Shown here: piece after piece, positions 8,705 through 17,433 of the stretch
Position numbering within the stretch: position 1 is the first letter of the stretch
Layout: every line of letters starts with the position of its first letter
Origin: Dinoroseobacter sp013215265
Lineage (GTDB): Bacteria; Pseudomonadota; Alphaproteobacteria; Rhodobacterales; Rhodobacteraceae
Direction of reading: 5' to 3'
Assembly (NCBI GenBank): GCA_963691755.1
Contig: OY829366.1
Location: 2,914,001 to 2,978,000 of the forward strand
Length of the DNA: 64,000 nt
Program-made: the position numbers and the translations under genes
The notes under the pieces: model-generated
Told to the model about the DNA's origin: nothing
Database searches by the model: none
Seen by the model: only the letters and a program-made list of their open reading frames with translations

Positions 8705-9544
8705 TTAAAGCCATTCGCCGCGGACTGTTCTACGGTACAGTTCCCTCAGCCAGCCGGTTGCCTCGGCCTCAGGTGCAAGCCCGCGAGTGGTCAGCAGGTT
8801 GAACCCGTCTTGATACCATTCCGTCGACTGGAAGTTATGGCCCAGAATTGCACCAGCGGTTTGCGCCTCCGCTTCCAACCCAAGCGACAGATATGCTTCG
8901 ATCAGGCGATACAGCGCTTCGGCACTGTGCGTCGTGGTCCCAAACTCCTCTACGACCACGCGGAAACGATTGATGGCCGCCATAAAGTGATCGCGCTTAA
9001 GATAGTAGCGTCCGATCTCCATTTCCTTGGCCGCCAGATGGTCGAATGCCAGGTCAAACTTCAGCATCGCTGAACGCGCCCATTCGCTGTCGGGATAATT
9101 TTCGATCACGACACGCAGTGATTGCAGTGCCTGAAAAGTCAGACCCTGATCACGTCCGATCTCATCAATCTGATCGTAGTAGGAAAGTGCCAACAAATAT
9201 TGTGCGTAAGCCGCATCTTCATCCCCTGGATAGAAATCGAGGAAGCGCTGCGCACTGGCACGGCTTTGTTCGAAGTCTCGATCACGGTGGTAGGAAAATG
9301 CCTGCATGATCAGGGCACGGCTGGCCAACTCCGAATAGGGATACAAGCGTTCAACCTCACCAAAGAGTGACGCGGCCTCTTCCGGATCATTCTCGGCCAG
9401 TTCAAACTCAGCGCGATCAAATATCTCGCGGGCCGTGAAACTTTCCAGAGGACGTTCATCGTCGCCCCCGGCGCCACAAGCGGCAAGGAAGAACGCCAGC
9501 AACAGTGGCGAGACCTGCGAAATGCGATTGCCCGGAAGCTTCAT
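8705..9544 (-). CDS. bamD: Outer membrane assembly lipoprotein BamD
   Basis: Part of the BAM complex that inserts beta-barrel proteins in the outer membrane. The 279-residue protein starts MKLPGNRISQVSPLLLAFFLAAC; the lipobox LAAC gives a lipidated cysteine. The body is a string of TPR-like helices typical of BamD/ComL: FDRAEFELAENDPEEAASLF, YPYSELASRALIMQAFSYHR and RFLDFYPGDEDAAYAQYLLALSYYDQI. The ATG start is preferred over a GTG three codons upstream because it gives a standard signal peptide. It stands between lpxC and recN on one strand. Confidence 0.95.
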   Translation of the reverse strand: MKLPGNRISQVSPLLLAFFLAACGAGGDDERPLESFTAREIFDRAEFELAENDPEEAASLFGEVERLYPYSELASRALIMQAFSYHRDRDFEQSRASAQRFLDFYPGDEDAAYAQYLLALSYYDQIDEIGRDQGLTFQALQSLRVVIENYPDSEWARSAMLKFDLAFDHLAAKEMEIGRYYLKRDHFMAAINRFRVVVEEFGTTTHSAEALYRLIEAYLSLGLEAEAQTAGAILGHNFQSTEWYQDGFNLLTTRGLAPEAEATGWLRELYRRTVRGEWL

Positions 9545-9668
9545 GCGCCCCACACCTTTCGTTGGCCATCATCGGCCACAACCCTCTTTCGCGTTGTCCT
9601 AACACAGAAAAACGCACTGCAAAATGTCTGAGTGTGTGTTTTTTGCGCAGTCGGACGCTTGCTGCCGA

Positions 9669-10589
9669 TCAATCGACCAGCGCGAGATCATCCTGCGTCA
9701 GATGTGCACCCGGTAGCTGCGCTGAAATCTGCGGGCCGCAGGTTTCGATTTGCACGGCGCGCGGGTCCGCAAAGAGCGCGTGCAACAGACGATTTGTCAC
9801 TGCATGACCGGCCTTCACGCCCGTGTAGCGTCCGATAATGGGGGCACCTGCAAGTGCAAGATCGCCAAGCGCATCAAGCATTTTATGACGCACGGCTTCA
9901 TCTGCGTGACGCAGACCACCTGGACTCAATATCTGGTCACCCTCTACGACAACTGCGTTCTCATAACTTCCACCCAAGGCAAGCCCTGCTGCGCGCATTG
10001 CGGCAACATCTGCCTGACGGCAGAAAGTCCGGCTGTCGCATAGCTCACGCACAAAACTGCCGTTCGCAAGATTCAGGGTTTTGTTCTGGGTGCCAATCGC
10101 TTCGTCCGCAAAATCGATATGGAACCGCATTTCCATGGTTTCAGCGGGTTCCAAGCGGGCGAAGCCGTCGCCGACGCGGACCTCAACACGTTTGAGAACA
10201 CGCAACGCCTGAACAGGTGCGTCAAGTTCGCGAACACCACGGTCCAAAATAGCAGCTACGAATTTTGCAGAGGAGCCATCAAGGATCGGGACCTCAGGGC
10301 CATCGATTTCGATAATGGCGTTCTGGATCCCACAACCGGCGAGCGCTGCCATGATGTGCTCAATTGTGGAAACGGAAACACCACTTTCATTTTCGATCTT
10401 TGTGCAGAGCCGTGCATCCGAAACCATATTCCAGCGCGCTGCTAGCATACGGTCGCCGTGGTCGATGTCAGTACGACGAAACCAGATGCCCGTTTCTGCA
10501 GACGCAGGATTGACGATCATCATTGCTGGGATACCGGAATGTAGCCCAACCCCTTCGAACCGCACTGGCGATTTAACCGTCTTCTGCAC
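9669..10589 (-). CDS. lpxC: UDP-3-O-acyl-N-acetylglucosamine deacetylase LpxC
   Basis: The committed, zinc-dependent step of lipid A synthesis. The 306-residue protein opens MQKTVKSPVRFEGVGLHSG from a GTG start. It contains the zinc-site segment TIEHIMAALAGCGIQNAIIEIDGPEVPILDGSS and a second zinc-site region RHADEAVRHKMLDALGDLALAG. Length is normal. The gene follows ftsZ across a strong ftsZ terminator and a gap of 264 bases, so it probably has its own promoter there. The stretch between lpxC and bamD (9545-9668) has an imperfect A/T-rich hairpin that could be a weak terminator. Confidence 0.97.
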   Translation of the reverse strand: MQKTVKSPVRFEGVGLHSGIPAMMIVNPASAETGIWFRRTDIDHGDRMLAARWNMVSDARLCTKIENESGVSVSTIEHIMAALAGCGIQNAIIEIDGPEVPILDGSSAKFVAAILDRGVRELDAPVQALRVLKRVEVRVGDGFARLEPAETMEMRFHIDFADEAIGTQNKTLNLANGSFVRELCDSRTFCRQADVAAMRAAGLALGGSYENAVVVEGDQILSPGGLRHADEAVRHKMLDALGDLALAGAPIIGRYTGVKAGHAVTNRLLHALFADPRAVQIETCGPQISAQLPGAHLTQDDLALVD

Positions 10590-10792
10590 AGATCACCCCT
10601 TGTCCCTCGCGTCGGCATTACCTGCCTGTCCGCGACCTTCGGTCAGAGACCCCCCAGTCCCTGCAATTCGTCTTAGCTTTTCGGGCGGTTATATCTCAAC
10701 TCAATCTTTGCAACGGTGTGAAACATGGCCATTCTGTGTCAGCGAAAACCCGCTTAGAACATTTTTGAGACAATTCAAAAATCTGAAAACAA

Positions 10793-10820
10793 AGAAAAAA
10801 CCGCCCCTTTCGAGGCGGTC
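10793..10820 (-). terminator. Intrinsic terminator after ftsZ
   Basis: Read on the minus strand, ACCGCC pairs with GGCGGT around a short loop and is followed by seven T residues. It starts about 34 bases past the ftsZ stop codon, closing the dcw transcript before lpxC. The rest of the 10590-10853 gap shows no gene. Confidence 0.85.
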
Positions 10821-10853
10821 TAACAGTTTCACACTACGAGGTACTTTTTTAGG

Positions 10854-12503
10854 TTAGTTGGCCTGTCGACGCAGGAATGCGGGGATTTCCACACGGTCTT
10901 GATCGTCACTTACAACTGGATTTTCGGGTCGAACGCGCGGCGTCGGGTTGGGCGTAGTAGCCGCCACCTGAGGGCGTAATGGGCGTTGAGGGGGCGAGGC
11001 CTCTGACGCGCGGCGGTCTGCTGTATGTGGAGCGGGAGCTTCTTCTGAACCTGCGCCAGTCATACGATTTATCAGCGAATTGATCCCAAATCCGCGCTTT
11101 TCACCGCCCGCTGACCGCGAAGGTGTTGCTATATCGCGCGCCTGCGTTTGAGCCCGCGTCTCAGATACAGCGGAGCGAAGACGCGCCAGAGCTTCTGGCG
11201 TGGGCTGCCCAGCTGGCCGAGGTTTGGGGGCCACGAACTCGTCGCCTGCAGGGGCTGCCGATACAGGGGCCGGATCTGGCTGTTGGCTTTGCGCAAAGGT
11301 TGGACGCGTTGGGGCGGTCGCTACGTCAGGACGGTAGACCGGTTCTGGCTGCAGGGTGTCTTCGCCATAAGCTACATGTGCCTCGGAGAAGTCATCATAG
11401 TCAGCGTCGGAGGCCGCCGCGAAGAGATCGTCTTCCACCTCTGGCTGATAGGCGGGTGCAGGAAGATCTTCTTCATGGGTTGCGATGGCTTCAGTCGAAG
11501 CACGACGCGGCATCGGGACCTTAGCCTGCGCGGCCTCGGCATCGATACCTGTCGCAACAACCGAAACGCGCATCACGTTTTCAAGAGATGTATCGAGCGT
11601 CGATCCAACGATGATATTGGCATCCGGGTCCACCTTTTCGCGGATCAGGGTTGCCGCTTCGTCGAGCTCGAACAACGTCAGATCGTAACCGCCGGTTACG
11701 TTGATCAGTACGCCCTTGGCACCAACCAGCGAGATTTCGTCGAGAAGGGGATTTGCAATTGCTTTCTCTGCAGCTTCGCGGGCGCGATCTTCGCCAGCCG
11801 CTTCGCCGGTCCCCATCATCGCCTTGCCCATCTCGTCCATCACAGCACGCACGTCCGCGAAGTCGAGGTTGATCAGGCCGGGCTTAACCATCAAATCGGT
11901 TACACCCTTCACACCTTGATAAAGCACGTCATCCGCCATCGAGAAGGCGTCTGTGAACGTCGTCTTTTCATTCGCAAGACGGAACAGGTTCTGGTTCGGA
12001 ATGATGATCAGTGTATCGACGACCTTTTGTAGGACCTCGACCCCTTCTTCGGCCTGACGCATCCGCTTGGCGCCTTCAAATTGGAAGGGCTTCGTCACCA
12101 CGCCGACCGTCAGGACGCCGAGTTCACGCGCTGCCTGTGCGATGATCGGCGCGGCACCGGTCCCGGTACCACCCCCCATCCCGGCGGTGATAAAACACAT
12201 ATGGCTGCCTGCAAGATGATCGACGATCTCTTCAATGGTCTCTTCAGCCGCGGCCGCACCGACACTAGGACGCGCGCCTGCTCCAAGCCCCTCGGTAACC
12301 CGGGCACCCATCTGGATGCGAGACTTTGACTTTGATCCGTGGAGCGCTTGCGCGTCCGTATTTGCAACCACGAATTCCACGCCTTCGAGTTGCTTTTCGA
12401 TCATGTTGTCAACCGCGTTGCCGCCTGCACCGCCGACGCCAAAAACGGTAATCCGAGGCCGCAATTCCTGCTGTGCTTCGGGCATGGTGAGATTAAGTGC
12501 CAT
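10854..12503 (-). CDS. ftsZ: Cell division GTPase FtsZ
   Basis: The tubulin homologue that forms the division ring. The 549-residue protein has the usual GTPase core (residues ~15-320): GVGGAGGNAVDNMI, the tubulin signature ITAGMGGGTGTGAAPIIA, and the T7-loop region NLDFADVRAVM. It then carries a long, Pro/Ala-rich disordered linker (residues ~330-535) and a C-terminal conserved tail DDQDRVEIPAFLRRQAN that binds FtsA and other partners. Alphaproteobacterial FtsZ proteins often have such extended linkers. It is the last gene of the murein block, and its promoter region is the 281-base gap after ftsA. Confidence 0.98.
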   Translation of the reverse strand: MALNLTMPEAQQELRPRITVFGVGGAGGNAVDNMIEKQLEGVEFVVANTDAQALHGSKSKSRIQMGARVTEGLGAGARPSVGAAAAEETIEEIVDHLAGSHMCFITAGMGGGTGTGAAPIIAQAARELGVLTVGVVTKPFQFEGAKRMRQAEEGVEVLQKVVDTLIIIPNQNLFRLANEKTTFTDAFSMADDVLYQGVKGVTDLMVKPGLINLDFADVRAVMDEMGKAMMGTGEAAGEDRAREAAEKAIANPLLDEISLVGAKGVLINVTGGYDLTLFELDEAATLIREKVDPDANIIVGSTLDTSLENVMRVSVVATGIDAEAAQAKVPMPRRASTEAIATHEEDLPAPAYQPEVEDDLFAAASDADYDDFSEAHVAYGEDTLQPEPVYRPDVATAPTRPTFAQSQQPDPAPVSAAPAGDEFVAPKPRPAGQPTPEALARLRSAVSETRAQTQARDIATPSRSAGGEKRGFGINSLINRMTGAGSEEAPAPHTADRRASEASPPQRPLRPQVAATTPNPTPRVRPENPVVSDDQDRVEIPAFLRRQAN

Positions 12504-12784
12504 ATCTGCTCCGCCTTCGTTCTTATTCGGACGCGCGGGCTTTGCCCATTCTACGCCTATTAGAAATGGACCTTAACGGACTGTGACCTATTCGTCACGC
12601 AAAAACTCTCATAAATCCCCAAAATGAAGCGATTTTTCGCCTATTACCCACAGCATATCCACAAGGATACCACAATTTGTAGGAATCCGACAATAATCGG
12701 CGAAAATCTGCTTTCGCCGAGTTGGAATCAGACAATCTTTAAATTCAGGGGTTGACGCCGTTGCGCATCAATTCTCCCGAATTC
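12504..12784 (-). promoter_or_regulatory. ftsA-ftsZ intergenic region with GANTC sites, stem-loop and DnaA-like box
   Basis: This 281-base gap holds no gene. It contains two GAATC sites (12683-12687 and 12725-12729), the sequence methylated by CcrM in alphaproteobacteria; a perfect inverted repeat CGGCGAAA/TTTCGCCG at 12698-12719; and TGTGGATAT on the minus strand, one mismatch from a DnaA box. In Caulobacter, ftsZ is cell-cycle controlled through CtrA, DnaA and methylation. A comparable promoter here is an inference; no clear CtrA box was seen. Confidence 0.55.
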
Positions 12785-14119
12785 TTACCAATTCTCGCGC
12801 ATCCAGCGCACCGCACGTCGGAGACTGCGGGTAGATGATCTCTCGACCGGCATTTCGAAATCCCACCATTCATCCTGAGGGTGCGCGGCAAAGAGGCAGA
12901 GACCGACAGCACTGGCAAAATCAGGTCCGGTCGCAGCCTGTGGGAGCCCACGAACACGCAATGGACGCCCCACGCGCACTTGAGGACCCAGGATCTTCGC
13001 CGCCAATCCGTCTAGGCCCGGCAATTGACTGCCGCCGCCAGTGAGGACGATTTGCCTTGAGGGCAGATGATCAAACCCAGCCGAATCCAGTGAGGACCGA
13101 ACCTCTTCGAGGATCTCCTCTACACGTGGTCGGATAATGCCGATCACCTCGGAACGGCTTACCTGACGCCGGTCGTGTTCCCAATCACCCGTTTCAGATG
13201 AAATATCGATCATGTCGCGATCATCCATGCCGGTCGCGACGAGCCCGCCATAAAGCGTTTTTACCCGCTCGGCGAAGGCTGTCGGAACGCTGAGACCCTT
13301 CGACAGGTCTGCCGTAATATGGTCGCCCCCCAGTTTCACAGCATCCGAATAGATCATGTGTTTCTTGAGAAAGACCGAAAGCCCCGTCGCCCCGCCCCCG
13401 AAATCGATACAGGCCGATCCAAGTTCCTGTTCATCCTCAACCAGAGACGAAAGCGCGCTGGCATACGCACTGGACGCCACACCGGCCAGTTCGAGATCAC
13501 AGCGCTTTACGGCTTGGGCAAGGTTTTTGACCGCCATATGGTCGACGGTCACCATATGCATGTCGCTGGCAAGGGTTTGCCCCACCTGTCCGCGCGGATC
13601 GTTCAGGCCAGACCGGTGATCAAGCGCGAAATTCACGGGTTGGGCATGCAAGACATCACGTCCATGCCCAATGTCGGGCATGTCGCAAGAGGCAAGCACG
13701 CGCGCCACATCGCTTTCAGTGACGGCCTCGCCTTCCACGTCCACCTCACCTGCCAAACCATAGCTGCGGGGCTCTGCCCCGGAAAAGCACGCGATCACAT
13801 GGTCGACACGCACCTGAGCCATCTTTTGTGCAGATTGGAGCGCCGTGCGAATGGCACGTTCAGCCTCGACCATAGTGTCGATCTCACCGAAACGGACGCC
13901 TCGGGAACATGTGGAGGCGGCACCGATAACACGGAAACGGGATTGGCCGGCCAGATGACCGATGCCGTCAGCTTCACTGTCGATTTCTGGTCCATCGAAG
14001 CGCAGCACAAGACACGCGATTTTCCATGTGCCGATATCCAGCACAGCGATGACCCCACGCTGCAGGGCAGCCTGCCGCATAGCCCGCATAGTCCGTTGCG
14101 ATTGGTAGAAGTCGCTCAT
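12785..14119 (-). CDS. ftsA: Cell division protein FtsA
   Basis: Actin-like ATPase that tethers FtsZ filaments to the membrane. The 444-residue protein shows GVIAVLDIGTWKIACLVL (phosphate 1), a 1C subdomain around residues 100-190, CIDFGGGATGLSVF (phosphate 2), and IVLTGGGSQLPGL (adenosine loop). The C-terminus is basic and aromatic (RSLRRAVRWMRENW), consistent with a membrane-binding amphipathic helix. Its ATG overlaps the ftsQ stop by four bases. Confidence 0.97.
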   Translation of the reverse strand: MSDFYQSQRTMRAMRQAALQRGVIAVLDIGTWKIACLVLRFDGPEIDSEADGIGHLAGQSRFRVIGAASTCSRGVRFGEIDTMVEAERAIRTALQSAQKMAQVRVDHVIACFSGAEPRSYGLAGEVDVEGEAVTESDVARVLASCDMPDIGHGRDVLHAQPVNFALDHRSGLNDPRGQVGQTLASDMHMVTVDHMAVKNLAQAVKRCDLELAGVASSAYASALSSLVEDEQELGSACIDFGGGATGLSVFLKKHMIYSDAVKLGGDHITADLSKGLSVPTAFAERVKTLYGGLVATGMDDRDMIDISSETGDWEHDRRQVSRSEVIGIIRPRVEEILEEVRSSLDSAGFDHLPSRQIVLTGGGSQLPGLDGLAAKILGPQVRVGRPLRVRGLPQAATGPDFASAVGLCLFAAHPQDEWWDFEMPVERSSTRSLRRAVRWMRENW

Positions 14120-15006
14120 CCGTCTCCAGCCCCGATATTTTCTTGTAGTTGTTCGAGCAGCATTGTGCGCTGTGCCGCCACCCTGTCCTGCGCAGATTGT
14201 GTGAGCCTCAGAGTTGGGCGCTGAGGATTTCGCATGTCTATGTGGACAAGGTCCCGGTCTAATAATTCGCGCGCCGAATGGGCTGCGAGAACGCGGTTCA
14301 ATGCACCCACCGCGTCATTCTCCGGAAGCAAAATGCGTGGACCATCTATGACCACCACATCCCAACGCCGTTCCCCCACACGTACCAGTCCACCAACTTT
14401 TTCAGCGATGGGACGGGCTGTTCGGATCAACTCCAGTGCCTCTGATGCGGCTTGATCAGCCCCGGCACCTACGATCAGCGGCAAGTCCATACGGTTTTGG
14501 CGCGCCTTCATCGGGCCAACGCGATGCCCATCGCGATCCAGCGCTTCGAGCGCATCCATGCTTTGCCAAACCAGCGCGGCCTCCCGTTCTGAGAGCGCAA
14601 CCTCCAGAATACCCCCTGGCCGGATTGTCATGTTCACTTCGGCCACGGCATCCAGACCGGCAACCGCAACGACAAGTTCCTGAAGATCAAGATCAAACGA
14701 AGAGACAGGGAAATCGACACCCATCACCTCGGCCACATCATCGGACAGCTCTTCAGAAGCCCCATTAAGACGCATGGCATGAACCATGAATTCCGGGCGC
14801 TCTTCGACAGAGCGGCGGATTTCCATCACCTCCAGCGAGATCGCCTCGATGGTTTTTGGATCCGACAGATAAAAGCCCGCCGAGAAGGCCAGCACGAAAG
14901 CCGGAACGCCAACGCGGATCGTGGCGCGCACGATCGGCGTCAACCACCAGCGCTGCATGCGGTAGGCAAGCTTTGAAGGCGCTGGATCAGGCCTCACCGC
15001 TGACAC
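14116..15006 (-). CDS. ftsQ: Cell division protein FtsQ
   Basis: Single-pass inner-membrane protein linking early and late divisome. The 296-residue form starts at a GTG (VSAVRPDPAPSKLAYRMQRWW), with GGAGG seven bases upstream; a longer GTG start at 15033 has no such site. A membrane segment at about residues 28-48 (IRVGVPAFVLAFSAGFYL) is followed by the POTRA region and the beta domain. The start lies inside the end of ddlB (13-base overlap) and the stop overlaps ftsA, so the three genes are translationally coupled. Confidence 0.93.
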   Translation of the reverse strand: MSAVRPDPAPSKLAYRMQRWWLTPIVRATIRVGVPAFVLAFSAGFYLSDPKTIEAISLEVMEIRRSVEERPEFMVHAMRLNGASEELSDDVAEVMGVDFPVSSFDLDLQELVVAVAGLDAVAEVNMTIRPGGILEVALSEREAALVWQSMDALEALDRDGHRVGPMKARQNRMDLPLIVGAGADQAASEALELIRTARPIAEKVGGLVRVGERRWDVVVIDGPRILLPENDAVGALNRVLAAHSARELLDRDLVHIDMRNPQRPTLRLTQSAQDRVAAQRTMLLEQLQENIGAGDG

Positions 15007-15911
15007 GACGCATCCTCCACGATCCAGGTGCACAGCTCGCCGAAGCTCTGACCAATGTTTGCGGCCTGTTCCGGACTGAGCGAGGTGGGGGTCATGCCGG
15101 GCTGGGTGTTAACCTCCAGGATGATGATCCCCTCGACGCCGCGTGCTTCATCCCAGCGGAAATCTGTTCGACTGATGCCACGACATCCCAGAACGCGGTG
15201 CGCTTCCAACGCCATATCCATGCACGCGTCGAAAACGCGCCCGGGTACGTCTGCGGGCACCACATGATGCGACCCGCCGGTTTTGTATTTGGCGTCGTAG
15301 TCATACCAGCCGTCGGTGATGATATCCGTGACCGTCAATGGTCGGTCGCCCTGCACCGTCACAGTCAATTCACGCCCCGGCACATATGTTTCGACCATCA
15401 GTGTATCGGGAAGACCAGGATCAATCTTGGGGGGGCCATTGGCATCTTGGCTGACAACGTAAATACCAACGGATGATCCCTCGTTGTTGGGCTTTACGAC
15501 ATAGGGTGGCTGCATCACGTGCTCAGCCGAGATCAGGTCTCGCGAAAACAGACCGCTTTCAACAATAGGCAAGCCTGCGCGCGCAAACACGTCCTTTGAC
15601 CGCTGCTTATCCATTGCGAGCGCGCTCGCGAGCACGCCAGAATGCGTATAAGGCAACTTGAGCCACTCCAGGACACCCTGCACACAACCGTCTTCGCCCC
15701 ATCTGCCGTGCAATGCATTAAAGACCGTATCTGGTTTGGCGCGTTGCAGATCATCCACAAGGCTCGCGCGCGAGGCGTCGATTTCAGTGACTTCGTAGCC
15801 TTCAGCACGTAATGCGGCCGCACATTCGCGTCCGCTCACGAGAGACACCTCTCGTTCCGCTGATGGTCCACCCATCAGCATTGCCACTCTGGGGAATGTC
15901 CTGCTCGACAC
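14994..15911 (-). CDS. ddlB: D-alanine--D-alanine ligase
   Basis: Makes the D-Ala-D-Ala dipeptide for peptidoglycan. The 305-residue ATP-grasp enzyme has VAMLMGGPSAEREVSLVSG at the N-terminus, NALHGRWGEDGCVQGVLE, the ATP-grasp loop VKPNNEGSSVGIYVV and the metal-binding end LEVNTQPGMTPTSLSPEQA. It appears to start with GTG (MSSRTFPRVAML). It is 76 bases downstream of murB and overlaps ftsQ. Confidence 0.97.
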   Translation of the reverse strand: MSSRTFPRVAMLMGGPSAEREVSLVSGRECAAALRAEGYEVTEIDASRASLVDDLQRAKPDTVFNALHGRWGEDGCVQGVLEWLKLPYTHSGVLASALAMDKQRSKDVFARAGLPIVESGLFSRDLISAEHVMQPPYVVKPNNEGSSVGIYVVSQDANGPPKIDPGLPDTLMVETYVPGRELTVTVQGDRPLTVTDIITDGWYDYDAKYKTGGSHHVVPADVPGRVFDACMDMALEAHRVLGCRGISRTDFRWDEARGVEGIIILEVNTQPGMTPTSLSPEQAANIGQSFGELCTWIVEDASCQR

Positions 15912-15987
15912 GTCCCGCCTCTTGTTTTCGAACGCTTTTGAGTGCGCTCTTGTTCGCCCCGTTGACCGAGGGCCGCCTATAATTTTG

Positions 15988-16893
15988 TTACGGGGCCGGT
16001 TCGCCGACCCTCAGTACTTCCCACTCTAGCGCGTGGCCGGTCGTTTGGAAAACCTTTTTGCGCACTTCTTCACCCAAAGACTCCAGATCAGCAGCAGTGG
16101 CGCCGCCTGTGTTGATCAGAAAGTTGGAATGCTTCTCGCTCATCTGCGCGCCGCCGCGGCTCGCACCACGCATCCCTGCGGCGTCAATCACTGTCCAGGC
16201 CTTCAGCGCCATGCTGTCATCGGCCTTGCCGGTCGATGAAAATCCGGCGGGATTGCGAAAAGTGCTGCCTGCCGTGCGATCCTTCGTTGGTTGGGTCGCA
16301 TCGCGCTTGGCAAGCTGGTCAGTCATTTTCTGCGCCAAAGCCTCAGGGTCCCGGGGACTTGCGCGAAAGACCGCCTCAACGATTACGGCGCCGCTCGAAA
16401 GATCGGACTGACGATACCGGAAGTTTAGATCCTCAGGTGTCAGCGTCACTTCTGAACCGTCTCGCAGGATCGCGGTCGCTTCGACAAGGTGATCTGCCAC
16501 ATAGGAGCCATAGCAGCCCGCATTCATTCGAACCGCCCCACCGATGGCGCCCGGTATTGTACGCAGAAAGGTAAGGTCGCGCCCGGCTTCGGCTGCTTTG
16601 CGCGCGACATGTGCATCCAACGCGGCAGCCCCCGCCCTGACAAGATCACCTTCGATGGAAATCGTGTTGAACCCACGCCCCAATCGGATAACAGCCCCCC
16701 TAAGCCCCCCGTCCCGGACGATCAGGTTACTGCCAACCCCCATGGGAAAAACTGGTATGTCTGGGGAGAGCCCCGCCAGAAACGCCTTCAGATCCGCGCG
16801 GTCACTGGGCTGGTAAAACATCTCGGCAGGTCCGCCGACGCGGAGCCAGGTCAGATCGGCCAGCGGTCGGTTTTCTGTCAGAACCCCTGTCAT
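15988..16893 (-). CDS. murB: UDP-N-acetylenolpyruvoylglucosamine reductase MurB
   Basis: FAD enzyme that reduces the enolpyruvyl group to give UDP-MurNAc. 301 residues. FAD-binding features VGGPAEMFYQPSDRADLKAF, GVGSNLIVRDGGLRGAVIRLG and IPGAIGGAVRMNAGCYG are seen; the catalytic region is KDRTAGSTFRNPAGFSS, and C-terminal GAQMSEKHSNFLINTGGATA fits type I MurB. The start MTGVLTENRPLADLTWLRVGG overlaps the stop of the upstream small membrane protein by four bases (ATGA); the frame stays open farther upstream but that extension is antisense-like and not family sequence. Confidence 0.96.
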   Translation of the reverse strand: MTGVLTENRPLADLTWLRVGGPAEMFYQPSDRADLKAFLAGLSPDIPVFPMGVGSNLIVRDGGLRGAVIRLGRGFNTISIEGDLVRAGAAALDAHVARKAAEAGRDLTFLRTIPGAIGGAVRMNAGCYGSYVADHLVEATAILRDGSEVTLTPEDLNFRYRQSDLSSGAVIVEAVFRASPRDPEALAQKMTDQLAKRDATQPTKDRTAGSTFRNPAGFSSTGKADDSMALKAWTVIDAAGMRGASRGGAQMSEKHSNFLINTGGATAADLESLGEEVRKKVFQTTGHALEWEVLRVGEPAP

Positions 16894-17141
16894 GTCCGCA
16901 TTCTCCACCAGCGGATAAAGAACCCCATCAGATAGGCGATCAGCGCCGCCAGCATCCAGAAGACCGAGGCTGCCACCATGGGGCTGACGCCTTTGGGCCC
17001 AAAGAGCTCTTCCGGTGTCTGCGAGGTTCCGACCAGCAAAACCGCGACGCCTGCTAACGCAATGCCCAACGCGACGAGGGGACGGGATACAAATCCCAAG
17101 CCCGCGAAGAGCAGCAAGAACAGGATGCCCGCCCATGTCAT
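16890..17141 (-). CDS. Small membrane protein between murC and murB
   Basis: 83 residues with two hydrophobic helices (ILFLLLFAGLGFVSRPLVALGIALAGVAVLLVG, which may be two short passes, and ASVFWMLAALIAYLMGFFIRWW) joined by a polar loop containing TPEELFGPKG. No named family recognised. Its stop codon overlaps the murB ATG, and it follows a DUF2484 gene by 34 bases, so it belongs to the dcw transcript. A role in envelope synthesis is suggested by context only. Confidence 0.75.
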   Translation of the reverse strand: MTWAGILFLLLFAGLGFVSRPLVALGIALAGVAVLLVGTSQTPEELFGPKGVSPMVAASVFWMLAALIAYLMGFFIRWWRMRT

Positions 17142-17175
17142 TGGACACGTCCCACGATTTTATTGGTCGGGAAAG

Positions 17176-17430
17176 TCATCTTTTTACACCTGTTCCGATT
17201 ATCCGTCCAAGGCGGCGCACCAGAAAAAGGGCTGGCCAACGCAGGATAGACATCATCGCGGCGAACGCCAGAAGCGTCCACCAGGGCCCGTATTCCAGAT
17301 AGAGGCTCGCCAATAACGGCACCGCAGAGATCATCAGGACAATCGCGCCCCTCCAATGAAAGCGGCGCGGGCCAAATCCTATCGCGCTGGCTACGACGAC
17401 CCAGATACAAAAGAAGACAATAGGTGTCAT
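17176..17430 (-). CDS. DUF2484 family membrane protein
   Basis: 84 residues, mostly hydrophobic: IVFFCIWVVVASAIGF, then PRRFHWRGAIVLMISAVPLLASLYL and WWTLLAFAAMMSILRWPALFLVRRL. The PRRFHW...AIVLM pattern and its place between murC and murB match DUF2484, a Rhodobacterales protein of unknown function. The gene starts three bases after murC. Two to three membrane passes are predicted by eye. No catalytic residues are evident. Confidence 0.8.
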   Translation of the reverse strand: MTPIVFFCIWVVVASAIGFGPRRFHWRGAIVLMISAVPLLASLYLEYGPWWTLLAFAAMMSILRWPALFLVRRLGRIIGTGVKR

Positions 17431-17433
17431 TGA

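Noticed and set aside
10590..10792. A gene between lpxC and ftsZ
   Set aside because: Short open frames there have no start signal or family sequence; the area looks like a promoter and terminator region.
11148..12032. Long open frame (294 codons) antisense to ftsZ
   Set aside because: It is the high-GC shadow of the ftsZ codons, has no protein-like motifs and no start signal.
13319..14224. Long open frame (301 codons) antisense to ftsA and ftsQ
   Set aside because: Same reason: reversed codon bias of a clearly real gene, no recognisable sequence.
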